Shown here: positions 8,060 to 16,877 of the stretch, piece by piece
How the letters are laid out: each line of letters starts with the position of its first letter
Numbering within the stretch: the first letter of the stretch is position 1
From: UBA6115 sp964346355
GTDB taxonomy: Bacteria > Bacillota > Clostridia > Christensenellales > Aristaeellaceae
Reading direction: 5' to 3'
Assembly: GCA_964346355.1 (NCBI GenBank)
Contig: CAYFUH010000006.1
Span: 1 to 61,207 of the forward strand
DNA length: 61,207 nt
Position numbers and translations under genes: made by a program
Notes under the pieces: generated by a model
Seen by the model: only the letters and a program-made list of their open reading frames with translations
The model's database searches: none
What the model was told of the DNA's origin: nothing

Positions 8060-9064
8060 TCAGGGCTGGTACAAGCCCAGTTTTTTGTACACCTTGCGCA
8101 GGGTGCGGCTGGCCATGGCCTGCGCGCGCTCGGCGTTGTGCTTGAGGATGGTGGACATGTACTCCTTGTCCTTCACAAGCTGATCAAAACGCGCCTGGAT
8201 GGGCTTTAGGGTTTCGATCGCAGCCTGGGCTACCTCTTCTTTGAGCTTGCCATAACCCTGGCCGGACAGGCGGTTGACGATGTCCTCAATGCGCTCGCCG
8301 GAAAGGGCGGAGTGCATGGCCAGCAGGTTGGATACCCCCGGCTTGTTCTGCGGGTCATAGCGGATTTCCATGTCGGAGTCCGTCACCGCGCGCTTGAACT
8401 TGCGCATCACCACATCCGGGCTGTCTGTGAGGGAGATGGAGCTGTCCTCCACGTCGGACTTGGACATCTTGCGCTCAGGATCCGTCAGACTCATGATGCG
8501 GGCGGTCTGCTTGGGGATATAGGGCTCCGGCACCGTAAACAGCCCCGGGTGGATGGCGTTGAGCCGCTCCGCGATGTCGCGGGTAATCTCCAAATGCTGT
8601 TTCTGGTCCGCGCCCACCGGTACCAGATCGGCCTGGTAAAGCAGGATGTCCGCCGCCATCAAGACCGGATAGGTAAACAGCCCCGCGTTGATGTTGTCCT
8701 TGTGCTGCAGGGACTTGTCCTTAAACTGGGTCATGCGGTTAAGCTCACCCATGTAGGTGAAGCAGTTTAAAATCCATGCCAATTCCGCGTGCTGGGGCAC
8801 GTTGCTTTGGCAATAGATGATGCTGCGCTCGGGATTTAAGCCGCAAGCGATATACAGGGCTGCCAACTCCAGGGATTTGCGGCGCAGGCCCGCCGGATCC
8901 TGCCGAACGGTGAGCGCGTGCAGGTCGACGATGGAGAACAGGCAGTCATACTCATCCTCCAGGCGGATGAAGTTGGTGATGGCGCCGATGTAGTTGCCCA
9001 GGTGGATATGGCCTGAGGGCTGGATGCCGGAAAACAAAACCGGCTTTCTGGTCGTCTGGCTCAT
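8060..9064 (-). CDS. trpS: Tryptophanyl-tRNA synthetase
   Basis: A 334-residue class I aminoacyl-tRNA synthetase that charges tRNA-Trp. The HIGH-type motif reads PSGHIHLGN near residue 17 and the KMSKS motif reads RKMSKSD near residue 195. Length is typical. The ATG at 9064 is chosen because AAAGGA lies at proper spacing; an upstream in-frame GTG at 9079 overlaps that ribosome binding site. It lies inside the minus-strand run between kbl and the lipase-like gene. No T-box leader is visible. Confidence 0.96.
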   Translation of the reverse strand: MSQTTRKPVLFSGIQPSGHIHLGNYIGAITNFIRLEDEYDCLFSIVDLHALTVRQDPAGLRRKSLELAALYIACGLNPERSIIYCQSNVPQHAELAWILNCFTYMGELNRMTQFKDKSLQHKDNINAGLFTYPVLMAADILLYQADLVPVGADQKQHLEITRDIAERLNAIHPGLFTVPEPYIPKQTARIMSLTDPERKMSKSDVEDSSISLTDSPDVVMRKFKRAVTDSDMEIRYDPQNKPGVSNLLAMHSALSGERIEDIVNRLSGQGYGKLKEEVAQAAIETLKPIQARFDQLVKDKEYMSTILKHNAERAQAMASRTLRKVYKKLGLYQP

Positions 9065-9093
9065 TGGTGGTCCTTTCACTTAAAGGGTGTTGA

Positions 9094-10284
9094 TTACAGG
9101 TTCATTTCCTCTTTCACGAGGCGGAAGGCTTCTACAGCCTTGTCCAAATCCTCGTGGCTGTGGGCTGCGGAAATCTGGGTGCGAATGCGCGCCTTGCCCA
9201 TGGGCACGACAGGATAGCTGAAGGCGATGACATAGACGCCGTGCGCCAGCATCCTGGTTGCCATCTCCTGCGCGACATGCGCATCATACAGCATCACCGG
9301 CACGATGGGGTGCTCACCCGGTAAAAGCTCAAAGCCCAGCGTGCTCATCTTCTCACGGAAGTATTCCGCGTTCTCATGCACCTTGTCGCGCAGTTGCGTG
9401 GACGCTTCCAAGAGATCCAGGGCTTTGAGGGTAGCGGTGCAGATGGCCGGTGCCACCGAGTTTGAGAACAGATAGGGCCTGGAGCGCTGACGCAGCAGGT
9501 CCACGATGGGCTGGCGCGCGGCAGTGAACCCGCCGGATGCCCCGCCCAGTGCTTTTCCAAAGGTGCTGGTGATAATGTCCACCCTGCCCATCACGCCGCA
9601 GGCTTCATGCGTGCCGCGCCCGGTCTGGCCGATAAACCCGGTGGCATGGCTGTCATCCACCATGACCAGGGCGTCGTATTTGTCTGCCAAATCGCAGATT
9701 TCCTGCAGCTTGGCTAAATAGCCGTCCATGGAGAACACACCGTCGGTCACAATCAGGCGCATACGGCTTGACTGGGCATCCTTCAAGTGCTGCTCCAATT
9801 CCGCCATGTCGCTGTTCTTGTAGCGGTAGCGCTGTGCCTTGCACAGGCGGACGCCGTCGATGATGGAGGCGTGGTTTAATTCATCAGAGATGACTGCGTC
9901 CTCGGCTGTGAGCAGGGTTTCAAATAAACCGCCGTTGGCGTCAAAGCAGGAGGAATACAGGATGACATCATCCATCTGCAGGAAATTGGCCAGGCGCTGC
10001 TCCAGCTGTTTGTGGATAAGCTGCGTACCGCAGATAAAGCGCACACTGGACAGGCCAAAGCCCCAGGAATCATACGCATTGCGCGCCGCCTGAATCACCC
10101 GGTGGTCATTGGACAGGCCCAGGTAGTTGTTTGCGCAGAGATTTAACACATCCTGGCTCTGGGTGGTGTTGATGCGGCTCATCTGCGGTGTGGTAATGAC
10201 GCGCTCCTCCCGCCAGGTGCCGGCCTTGCGGATGTCCTCCAGCTGCTCCTTGAAGATGTCTAAGGCTTTTTTCGTGTTGCTCAT
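9094..10284 (-). CDS. kbl: Glycine C-acetyltransferase (2-amino-3-ketobutyrate CoA ligase)
   Basis: A 396-residue fold-type I PLP enzyme of the alpha-oxoamine synthase family. It cleaves 2-amino-3-ketobutyrate with CoA into glycine and acetyl-CoA. The PLP-binding lysine is in STFGKALGGASGG (about residue 242) and the cofactor-stacking segment DDSHATGF is present. It follows tdh by 37 nt, which supplies its substrate from threonine, so tdh-kbl forms the threonine-to-glycine catabolic pair. The paralogues BioF and HemA are excluded mainly by the tdh neighbour. Confidence 0.94.
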   Translation of the reverse strand: MSNTKKALDIFKEQLEDIRKAGTWREERVITTPQMSRINTTQSQDVLNLCANNYLGLSNDHRVIQAARNAYDSWGFGLSSVRFICGTQLIHKQLEQRLANFLQMDDVILYSSCFDANGGLFETLLTAEDAVISDELNHASIIDGVRLCKAQRYRYKNSDMAELEQHLKDAQSSRMRLIVTDGVFSMDGYLAKLQEICDLADKYDALVMVDDSHATGFIGQTGRGTHEACGVMGRVDIITSTFGKALGGASGGFTAARQPIVDLLRQRSRPYLFSNSVAPAICTATLKALDLLEASTQLRDKVHENAEYFREKMSTLGFELLPGEHPIVPVMLYDAHVAQEMATRMLAHGVYVIAFSYPVVPMGKARIRTQISAAHSHEDLDKAVEAFRLVKEEMNL

Positions 10285-10321
10285 ATCTGTATCCCTTCTA
10301 TTTTGTTCAATTCACGCGTGC

Positions 10322-11356
10322 TTATTTGCTCCACTCAAGGATGATCTTTCCGCTTTCGCCGGTGTTCATGATGTCAAACGCTTCCTCAAACTGGGTGTAG
10401 TGAAAACGGTGGGTAATCAGCGGCTTTAGATCAAGCCCGGCTTGCACCATGGCTGCCATCTTGTACCAGGTTTCATACATCTTCCGGCCGTAGATGCCCT
10501 GCATGTTCAGGCCCTTGAAAATGAAGGTGTCCAAGTCAATCTGCGGGTGTTTTCCAAACAAGCCCAACAGGGCAACCTGGCCGCCGTTGCGCATCACACC
10601 CAGCATTTGCTTGAGCGCGACCTCGGCGCCGGACATCTCAAGCCCCACATCAAAGCCTTCAACCATATGAAGTTCCTTCATCACATCACGCAAGTCTTCT
10701 TTAGTGACGTTGACGGTGCGGGTGGCGCCCAGCTTCTTTGCCAAATCAAGGCGGTAATCCTTAAGGTCAGTGATGACCACATGCCGCGCGCCGTTTTGGC
10801 GGCAGATGGCGGCGGCCATGACGCCAATGGGGCCAGCGCCTGTGATGAGCACATCCTCCCCCACTACGTCATACATCAGCGCGGTATGGGTGGCGTTGCC
10901 GAAGGCATCAAAGAAGGAAACGACTTCCTCATCCAAATCTTCGCTGATGGGGATGCAGTTGGAGGCCGGGATGCACAGGTACTCCGCGAACGCGCCGTTG
11001 CGGTTGACGCCGACACCTTCGGTGTATTTACACCACTGCCCGCGGCCCGCGCGGCAGTTGCGGCACTGGCCGCAGACCAAGTGTCCTTCGCCGGAGACGA
11101 TCTGGCCAACTTCAAAATGCTTGACGGCGCTGCCGATCTGGGCAATCTCCCCCACATATTCATGCCCGATTACAATGGGCGGGTTGATGTGCGCCTGGCT
11201 CCAGGCGTCCCAGTTGTAGATGTGCAGGTCGGTCCCGCAGATTGCCGTTTTATGGATTTTGATCAGCACCTCATCCGGTCCGGGCACGGGGCGTTCCACC
11301 TTTTTGAGCACCAAGCCTGGCTGCGCAGCCTGTTTTACCAAAGCGTCCATCAACAT
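10322..11356 (-). CDS. tdh: L-threonine 3-dehydrogenase
   Basis: A 344-residue zinc-dependent medium-chain dehydrogenase that oxidises threonine to 2-amino-3-ketobutyrate with NAD+. Catalytic-zinc residues lie in ICGTDLHIYNWD, typical of Tdh, and the structural zinc site is the four-cysteine CGQCRNCRAGRGQWC. The GAGPIGVMAAAI Rossmann loop binds NAD. An AGGAGG lies about 11 nt before the ATG. It is upstream of kbl in one operon, which fixes the pathway. Confidence 0.95.
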   Translation of the reverse strand: MLMDALVKQAAQPGLVLKKVERPVPGPDEVLIKIHKTAICGTDLHIYNWDAWSQAHINPPIVIGHEYVGEIAQIGSAVKHFEVGQIVSGEGHLVCGQCRNCRAGRGQWCKYTEGVGVNRNGAFAEYLCIPASNCIPISEDLDEEVVSFFDAFGNATHTALMYDVVGEDVLITGAGPIGVMAAAICRQNGARHVVITDLKDYRLDLAKKLGATRTVNVTKEDLRDVMKELHMVEGFDVGLEMSGAEVALKQMLGVMRNGGQVALLGLFGKHPQIDLDTFIFKGLNMQGIYGRKMYETWYKMAAMVQAGLDLKPLITHRFHYTQFEEAFDIMNTGESGKIILEWSK

Positions 11357-11445
11357 GAAGATCCAATCCTCCTTTAATACTTAAGTGCCGGTCACACCGG
11401 GCACATATGAACTACTCAGGCTCCCGAAATGATGGCGCCTTGCCA

Positions 11446-12486
11446 TCACCCCATGGAATGGCTGTACACGACAAAGGAATTGTCCAGAAAGGTCATGTAC
11501 AGGCTGAACTCATGCTCCTTGAGGTAGGGAAAGGTGACTTCCAGCACCAGGCAGGTATCCTCCCCGTTTTGGGGATCAAAATACGCGATGCGGAAGGAGG
11601 AACTATCGCCAAACAACAGCCTGTTGTTCTCAATATAGCCGCCTCCCGTGCCGCCCTGTTCCGCGTTTTGTTTGCGGGATTCCTCCAGCAGGTCTTCCAA
11701 TGTCCCCTTATACTCCCTCACGCGCAGGGTGACGGATTCATCCGCGTTGGTAAACAGCAGCAGTTCCTCACCTGCTTCGCGCTGGGTTAGGAAATCCGGA
11801 TACTGAAACTCAAACCGGTTTTTGTCAACATATTGCACCATCTTGGCTTCCGTATATCGCTCGGGCACGGCGAAACTGGCCAAGGTGAAGCCTGTTAATG
11901 AATCGGCATCGGGCTTCAAGCGCATGCCCATGTGGCCCAGCCAGGTCAGGCTGTCCTCCGGCGCATCCACAGCGAGTGCCTCAATGCCGCTTAAGCGGTA
12001 GATGTCCGCGCGCAGCAGCAACTCCTCCTCATTAAGAGCAATGTCATAGATATGCGCGCCGATGAAATCACCCGGGTTGGTTAAATCAAAGGTAAGCGTC
12101 CCATCCATCAGCTGCAGGCCCGGGTATTCCGCCTGGTTGATGGCAGGTACCTCTTTTTGATGGAAAAGGCGCGTGAGGATGCTTTTAGCATCATCCAGCC
12201 CCATCCTGGCCATCCCTTCCTGGTTTTCGATTACCACCAGGTGGTTTTTGACCGCTTCATACAAAAGGCCCTGTACAAGGACAGGCTCCGGCGTGGTCTC
12301 GTTGCGGAACATGCGCAAATCCTGCTTGATGGCAACCGCTGCAACCGCGTCACATAAGGGTTGAATCTGCGCGACCAGGTCCGGGTTTTGCGAAACACTT
12401 GTGCCGACATCACGGGTAGGCGCAGCAAACGCGGCATTCGCGAACAATAAACAAAAAACAGCTGTCAGTGCCAATAATTTTTTCAT
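11446..12486 (-). CDS. Secreted protein of unknown function
   Basis: A 346-residue protein with a clear Sec signal peptide (MKKLLALTAVFCLLFANAAF, cleavage likely after AFA near residue 22) and no lipobox cysteine. The mature part is soluble and mixed alpha/beta, with an acidic, Leu/Asp-rich central region and no recognised catalytic motif or repeat. Its ATG overlaps the stop codon of the thioredoxin-reductase-like gene by 4 nt, so it is coupled to it. I do not recognise the family; a structural search would be needed to say more. Confidence 0.75.
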   Translation of the reverse strand: MKKLLALTAVFCLLFANAAFAAPTRDVGTSVSQNPDLVAQIQPLCDAVAAVAIKQDLRMFRNETTPEPVLVQGLLYEAVKNHLVVIENQEGMARMGLDDAKSILTRLFHQKEVPAINQAEYPGLQLMDGTLTFDLTNPGDFIGAHIYDIALNEEELLLRADIYRLSGIEALAVDAPEDSLTWLGHMGMRLKPDADSLTGFTLASFAVPERYTEAKMVQYVDKNRFEFQYPDFLTQREAGEELLLFTNADESVTLRVREYKGTLEDLLEESRKQNAEQGGTGGGYIENNRLLFGDSSSFRIAYFDPQNGEDTCLVLEVTFPYLKEHEFSLYMTFLDNSFVVYSHSMG

Positions 12487-13358
12487 GATTTTTCTCCTGT
12501 AGCGCTAGCACCCTTTTTCATCAGGTAGCGCGCGGCAGCCAGTACGGCAACATTGCCGTCCCCTGCCGCCTTGGCCGCCTGCAGCGGCGCGCCGGCGATG
12601 TCCCCCGCGGCGTATACGCCGGGGATGCTGGTCATCAAGTCGTCATCCAGCACGATTTTGTTGTCCTGTACCTCAACCTCCGGAATCAGCTGCGTCATGG
12701 CGACTGCGGGGCGCAATACAAAGGCGCCGTCTGCTGATAACTCACCCTGATCGGTTGTGAGGATGATTTTTTCACCCTCTGCCCGCAGTGATTGGGGCTT
12801 GCCTTGCACCTGTGTGATGTTTGCCGGTAAATCGCCGGTGTCGTGCGGACGTTCCTTGACATACAGCACCTTGGCCAGGGTGGACAGGTAGATGGCTTCC
12901 TCAACCGCCTCGTGATCTGATGCAATGACCAGCACTGTGCCGTCCTTGTAGAACATGCCGTCACAGGTAGCACAGTAGCTTACACCCTGGCCGACTAATT
13001 CTTCCTCGCCTTCAATCATGCGCACACGTGCTGTGCCCATCGCCAGAATTATGGCTTTGCCCATAAACAGGTCGTTGCCTGCCAGGACAGAAAACGCGTC
13101 GCCCAGGGGCATCACCCTGCGAACGAGGGCGCGGGTAAACTGCGCCCCCATGCTGATGGCATGGTCACGCAGACGCTGCAACAAATCAGGCCCGGACGCG
13201 TGCGGGAAGCCGGGGTAGTTGTCGATTAATTTGGTTTTGCCAAGCGCGCCGTCCCCGGCGTATAAAACCAGGGTGTTCAGGTTGCGCTGGCGCGCTGTAA
13301 TCGCGGCGGAGCAGCCCGCTACGCCGCCGCCGATGATGATCAGATCATATTCATTCAA
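12483..13358 (-). CDS. Thioredoxin-reductase-like FAD oxidoreductase lacking NADPH motifs
   Basis: A 291-residue flavoprotein of the low-Mr thioredoxin reductase family. FAD-binding motifs are intact: IIIGGGVAGCSAA at the N-terminus and IPGVYAAGDIAG near the C-terminus. The redox-active CATC is at Cys129-Cys132. The NADPH-binding Rossmann loop, normally GGGxSA, reads VLVIASDHEAVEEA (143-156), and the HRRxxxR phosphate clamp is replaced by YVKERP. That pattern resembles ferredoxin-dependent or other NADPH-independent flavin disulfide reductases of clostridia and cyanobacteria. It overlaps both the CorC gene (8 nt) and the secreted-protein gene (4 nt). No thioredoxin gene is nearby. Confidence 0.85.
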   Translation of the reverse strand: MNEYDLIIIGGGVAGCSAAITARQRNLNTLVLYAGDGALGKTKLIDNYPGFPHASGPDLLQRLRDHAISMGAQFTRALVRRVMPLGDAFSVLAGNDLFMGKAIILAMGTARVRMIEGEEELVGQGVSYCATCDGMFYKDGTVLVIASDHEAVEEAIYLSTLAKVLYVKERPHDTGDLPANITQVQGKPQSLRAEGEKIILTTDQGELSADGAFVLRPAVAMTQLIPEVEVQDNKIVLDDDLMTSIPGVYAAGDIAGAPLQAAKAAGDGNVAVLAAARYLMKKGASATGEKS

Positions 13359-14667
13359 GGATGCTTACCTCCACCCACTCAATGCGGCGGCCCTGCACGC
13401 TTTCCACCTGGAAGCGCACGCCGTCGCTCTCAATCACCGGCTGGCTGCCGTCCTCGGGAATGCTGGACATCTGGCTTAAGATGAGCCCGCCGATGGTGTC
13501 ATACTCTTCGTTGATTGGTAAGGCCAGGCCGCTTTTTTCGTTGAAGGTTTCAACATCCAGCGTGCCGGCCACCCGAAAGCGGCCTTCTGACAACTGCTCA
13601 AACTCCTGCAAATCCTGCGGGTCATACTCGTCATAAATGTTGCCCACGATTTCCTCCAGCAGGTCTTCCATGGTGATCAGGCCGCTGGTGCCGCCGTATT
13701 CATCCACAACAATTGCCATGTGGAATTTATTGCGCTGCATGTCACGGAACAGCAGGTCTGTGCGGACGGTTTCGGGCACAAAGCGCGCAGGCCGGATGAT
13801 CTCCCGCAGCGGCAGGGGCTGCTCCTTTTGCAGGTTGAGCAGGAACTCACGCGTTGAGACCGTGCCGATGATGTGGTCCAGGTCTTCCTCGTATACCGGG
13901 AAGCGGGACAGGCCGGTTTTGTCAATCAGTTCGATGATTTCTTCCTTGCTGTCCTCCACCCAGATGGTGTACATGTCAGTACGGTGCGTCATGCACTCGG
14001 CGGCGGACATGTTGTTAAACTCAAAGACGTTTTTGATCATCTCGCGCTCCGCCTGCTCAATCGCGCCTTTTTCTTCGCCCACGTCCACCAGCATGCGGAT
14101 CTCGTCCTCGGTGATTTCGGGCGTGGGCAGCATGATGTCGACCTTAAACAGCTTCAAGATGAGCAGGGACAGCCTGTCCAGCGCGATGCTCATGGGCTTA
14201 AAGAAGCGGTTGATGCGCGTCGCCGGGCCAAACAGAAACCGGGCAGTTGTGCGCGGCTTGTGCAGCGCGAAACGACGGGGCAGCACCACCGCCAGCAGTT
14301 GGAAGGCAAAGGTCATCACAATGAGCATCAGCAGGCTGATGAGCGCTGTTAAAATACCTGGATGCAAAAAGGTCCATCCCCAGGCGGTCATCGCGTGCGA
14401 AGACAACGGCAGGGCGTAGGACCACACGGTAATGCTGGCCACCAGCATCACAAGCAGGAGCATACACACCCGGATACCCGAGGGCATCAGCACCAGTCCG
14501 GCTGCCTTGGCCTCCAGAGAATCGGCCTGCTCATCACTCGCGTCCAGCGCGTGCCGGTAGCTATAACTAAGGTGCTGGGCAGCCGCCTCCGCAGCGCACA
14601 GCAAGGCATACAACAGGATAAAAACCAGTTGGAGAATCACCATCAAGCCGGAAGGCTCAGAATCCAT
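13351..14667 (-). CDS. CNNM/CorC-type membrane protein with CBS domains
   Basis: A 438-residue protein of the hemolysin C/CNNM family, linked to Mg2+ or Co2+ transport and ion homeostasis. It has a DUF21/CNNM membrane domain with about four hydrophobic segments (1-190), a CBS pair (about 195-330, with MTHRTDMYTI) and a C-terminal CorC_HlyC domain (about 345-435). The start chosen is the ATG at 14667, 10 nt after AGGGGAG. A slightly longer reading has no ribosome binding site. It heads the long minus-strand run; an extended -10 promoter lies 28 nt upstream. Confidence 0.92.
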   Translation of the reverse strand: MDSEPSGLMVILQLVFILLYALLCAAEAAAQHLSYSYRHALDASDEQADSLEAKAAGLVLMPSGIRVCMLLLVMLVASITVWSYALPLSSHAMTAWGWTFLHPGILTALISLLMLIVMTFAFQLLAVVLPRRFALHKPRTTARFLFGPATRINRFFKPMSIALDRLSLLILKLFKVDIMLPTPEITEDEIRMLVDVGEEKGAIEQAEREMIKNVFEFNNMSAAECMTHRTDMYTIWVEDSKEEIIELIDKTGLSRFPVYEEDLDHIIGTVSTREFLLNLQKEQPLPLREIIRPARFVPETVRTDLLFRDMQRNKFHMAIVVDEYGGTSGLITMEDLLEEIVGNIYDEYDPQDLQEFEQLSEGRFRVAGTLDVETFNEKSGLALPINEEYDTIGGLILSQMSSIPEDGSQPVIESDGVRFQVESVQGRRIEWVEVSILE

Positions 14668-14694
14668 AAGGCATAAACTCCCCTTTCTGCACAG

Positions 14695-14703
14695 ATTATA
14701 GCA
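14695..14703 (-). promoter_or_regulatory. Extended -10 promoter of the CorC-led operon
   Basis: The minus strand reads TGCTATAAT (14703-14695), a TGn-extended consensus -10 box, 28 nt before the CorC-family start. The -35 region is poor (TTACAA at about 17 nt), as is common for extended -10 promoters. Confidence 0.5.
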
Positions 14704-14767
14704 TATAACCACCGTTTTTGTAACCTGTTTCAACCAGCCCTTGTTCTTAGCGCCTTGCTGGAAAAAC

Positions 14768-14797
14768 TTGTCGCGTATAGCCCCGCTGTGATACGAT
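14768..14797 (+). promoter_or_regulatory. Possible promoter of the DUF5685 operon
   Basis: TTGTCG (14768-14773), 18 nt, TACGAT (14792-14797), upstream of DUF5685. Both boxes match only four of six consensus bases, so the call is tentative. The remaining leader to 14884 holds nothing else recognisable. Confidence 0.3.
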
Positions 14798-14884
14798 AGA
14801 ACCCGTATTCTAATGTGCGCTTCACGGTTTATTCACAGCTGTCTGGCATACTGAAAATACATGCTTGAAAGGGTGGGATTTATC

Positions 14885-15703
14885 ATGTTTGGGTATGTGG
14901 TCGCCAATGTGGACGCCTTGTCTGTCTTTGACAAGGACCGCTACCGCGCGGTGTATTGCGGGCTATGTAAAGCCTTAGGGCAGGAGCATGGCCGGCTGGG
15001 GCGGCTTACGCTCACCTATGACATGACCTTTTTAATCCTGCTGCTTTCCTCCCTTGATCAAACGGAGTTCGCGGAGGTATCCTCCTTCCGCTGCATGCTG
15101 CATCCGCTTCAAAAGCGTGAAGCCTTCATCAACAAGCACACCCGCTACGCCGCGGATATGAATTTGATGCTGGCCTATCACCAGCGCATGGACGATTGGG
15201 AGGACGACCGCAAAGCCAGCGCCTTCTTCCAGGCCAAAGCCCTGGGCGGCAAAATTGACGCGCTGAGGGCAAAATACCCAGAGCAAGCAAAAGCGATTGT
15301 GGATGGTCTTTTAAAACTATCCAAAATGGAAACAGACGGCGAAACCACACCCGATTTACCGGCAGCTGTCTTTGGCAGCATCCTGGGTGCTGTGTTTGTG
15401 CCGGACGGGCACGAGAACGCCGCTGCCCTGTATGACTTTGGCGACAAACTGGGCCGGTTTGTCTACCTGATGGACGCAGCGGTGGATTTGAAGAAAGACC
15501 TGAAAAAAATGAAGTATAATCCGCTGATTATGGTTCCAAGCGTTCGGCATCTGGAACTGCTGCAAATGCTGATGGCGGACTGTGTCAGCGCGTATGAGAC
15601 CCTGCCGATCAAAAAGGACAAAAAATTGATGGACAACATCCTCTATTCCGGCGTCTGGTCCCGCTTCCCTGCCCGCCCCGCGGATGAGGAGGAGACAGCA
15701 TGA
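14885..15703 (+). CDS. DUF5685 family protein with two Asp-rich motifs
   Basis: A 272-residue, all-alpha cytoplasmic protein of the uncharacterised DUF5685 family found in clostridia. The conserved YCGLCKALG is at 24-32. Two acidic motifs stand out: DDWEDD at 103-108, and D197-x3-D201-x3-D205 within FVYLMDAAVDLKKDLK, followed by YNPLI. Their spacing and context resemble the paired Mg-binding Asp motifs of class I isoprenoid synthases, an inference not established for this family. The ATG at 14885 follows GGGTGGG by 7 nt. The stop overlaps the DnaJ gene start by 4 nt. Confidence 0.85.
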   Translation: MFGYVVANVDALSVFDKDRYRAVYCGLCKALGQEHGRLGRLTLTYDMTFLILLLSSLDQTEFAEVSSFRCMLHPLQKREAFINKHTRYAADMNLMLAYHQRMDDWEDDRKASAFFQAKALGGKIDALRAKYPEQAKAIVDGLLKLSKMETDGETTPDLPAAVFGSILGAVFVPDGHENAAALYDFGDKLGRFVYLMDAAVDLKKDLKKMKYNPLIMVPSVRHLELLQMLMADCVSAYETLPIKKDKKLMDNILYSGVWSRFPARPADEEETA

Positions 15704-16362
15704 GAGACCCGTATGAGGTGCTGGGCGTCTCCCGTGACGCGAGCGAGCAGGAGATTATCACAGCCTACCGGAAACTGGCAAAGAAGTATCACCCGGATTT
15801 GAACCCGGGTGATGCGAGCGCGCAGAAGAAAATGGCGGAGGTCAATGTCGCCTATGAGGAAATCAAGTCCGGCCGCGCCCGCTATCAGGATTATTCCAGG
15901 CCGCAAGCAGGGCCGCAGCAGCGCCCCTACGGCGGCTATGGCCAATATGGCGGGTTTGACCCCTTTGAGGCCTTCCGCAACAGCTGGCAGCAAGCGCAGC
16001 AGCAACAGCAGCGCAGCAGTTTTGACGGCTTTGACCCTGTCAGGCGCTACATGAACGCGATGCGCTACAACGAAGCCCTTTACGCCTTGAGCCAGATGAA
16101 GGACAGGACAGCCGAATGGTATTATTTAAGCGCGGTTGCCAACTTCAACCTGGGCAACAGGGTCACCGCCCTCAACCATATTGATGAGGCGGTCCGCATG
16201 GCGCCGGACAACTACAACTATGTACAAACCCGCATGCAAATCCAGGGCAATGCCCAGCAATACACCCAGCGCAGCCAGATGTTTGGCATGCCGGACATCA
16301 CCAGCCTCAACACCCTGTGCATGGGCCTGTGTCTGGCCCGGCTGTGCTGCAGGTGCTTTTAA
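15700..16362 (+). CDS. DnaJ-domain protein with TPR-like region and Cys-rich tail
   Basis: A 220-residue J-domain protein. Residues 1-65 form a J domain with the HPD triad at 31-33, needed to stimulate DnaK ATPase. A Gly/Tyr/Gln-rich linker (70-110) follows, then a TPR-like helical pair around 120-175. The C-terminus ends in a short cysteine-rich hydrophobic tail with five cysteines. It lacks the zinc-finger and substrate-binding domains of true DnaJ, so it is a specialised co-chaperone. Coupled to DUF5685 by an ATGA overlap and followed closely by a membrane zinc-ribbon gene. Confidence 0.9.
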   Translation: MRDPYEVLGVSRDASEQEIITAYRKLAKKYHPDLNPGDASAQKKMAEVNVAYEEIKSGRARYQDYSRPQAGPQQRPYGGYGQYGGFDPFEAFRNSWQQAQQQQQRSSFDGFDPVRRYMNAMRYNEALYALSQMKDRTAEWYYLSAVANFNLGNRVTALNHIDEAVRMAPDNYNYVQTRMQIQGNAQQYTQRSQMFGMPDITSLNTLCMGLCLARLCCRCF

Positions 16363-16379
16363 GTAAGGAAGGACAATCG

Positions 16380-16793
16380 ATGAACTTGAACAGCTTAAAA
16401 TACCGCCTGGCCAACATGATGCGCGGCCGCTATGGTCCGGATGCCCTGTACCGTTTTTTGATGGGCATGATGGTTTTCTTCCTGGTATTAAACATCTTCT
16501 TCCCCTCGATGGTGTTTTATCTGTTTACGCTTGCATCTGGCGTGTTTGCCATGTACCGCATGATGTCAAAAAAGCACGCCCAGCGCGCGAAGGAAAACCA
16601 AACCTATCTGACGCTGCGCAGCAAGATTCAGCAAAGCGGAATGCAGTTTGTCAACCGCTTGCGGGACCGCAAGACCCACCGCTATGTCAATTGCCCCGCC
16701 TGTCGGCAAAGCCTGCGCCTTTTGCGCAAGCCCGGTTTAAACCACATCAAATGCCCGATGTGTTCCAACGAGTTTGACATCCACATCCGCTGA
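16380..16793 (+). CDS. Membrane protein with C-terminal zinc ribbon
   Basis: A 137-residue protein with hydrophobic segments at about 25-60 (probably two helices), a basic linker, and a C-terminal zinc ribbon built from CPAC and CPMC pairs (about 108-127). The ribbon would face the cytoplasm. The start is the ATG at 16380, preceded by AAGGAAGGA; a longer frame upstream overlaps the DnaJ gene and has no ribosome binding site. It completes a three-gene unit with DUF5685 and the J-domain protein. Function unknown; recruiting the J protein to the membrane is only a possibility. Confidence 0.78.
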   Translation: MNLNSLKYRLANMMRGRYGPDALYRFLMGMMVFFLVLNIFFPSMVFYLFTLASGVFAMYRMMSKKHAQRAKENQTYLTLRSKIQQSGMQFVNRLRDRKTHRYVNCPACRQSLRLLRKPGLNHIKCPMCSNEFDIHIR

Positions 16794-16828
16794 TTCACAG
16801 ATAGTACAAGCCAATTTGAAGCGATACC

Positions 16829-16856
16829 AAGGCACTGGCAAGTCCGGTGCCTTTTT
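16829..16856 (+). terminator. Intrinsic terminator after the zinc-ribbon gene
   Basis: AAGGCACTGG and CCGGTGCCTT pair over 10 bp with one G-T wobble and a 5-nt loop, followed by a run of five T. It ends the DUF5685-DnaJ-zinc ribbon unit before the xpt promoter. Confidence 0.88.
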
Positions 16857-16877
16857 CATTTTCTGCGACGAAAACGC

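Noticed and set aside
15997..16020. CAG/CAA-rich short repeat in the DnaJ-domain gene
   Set aside because: It encodes a Gln-rich linker typical of J proteins; the repeat is short and irregular.
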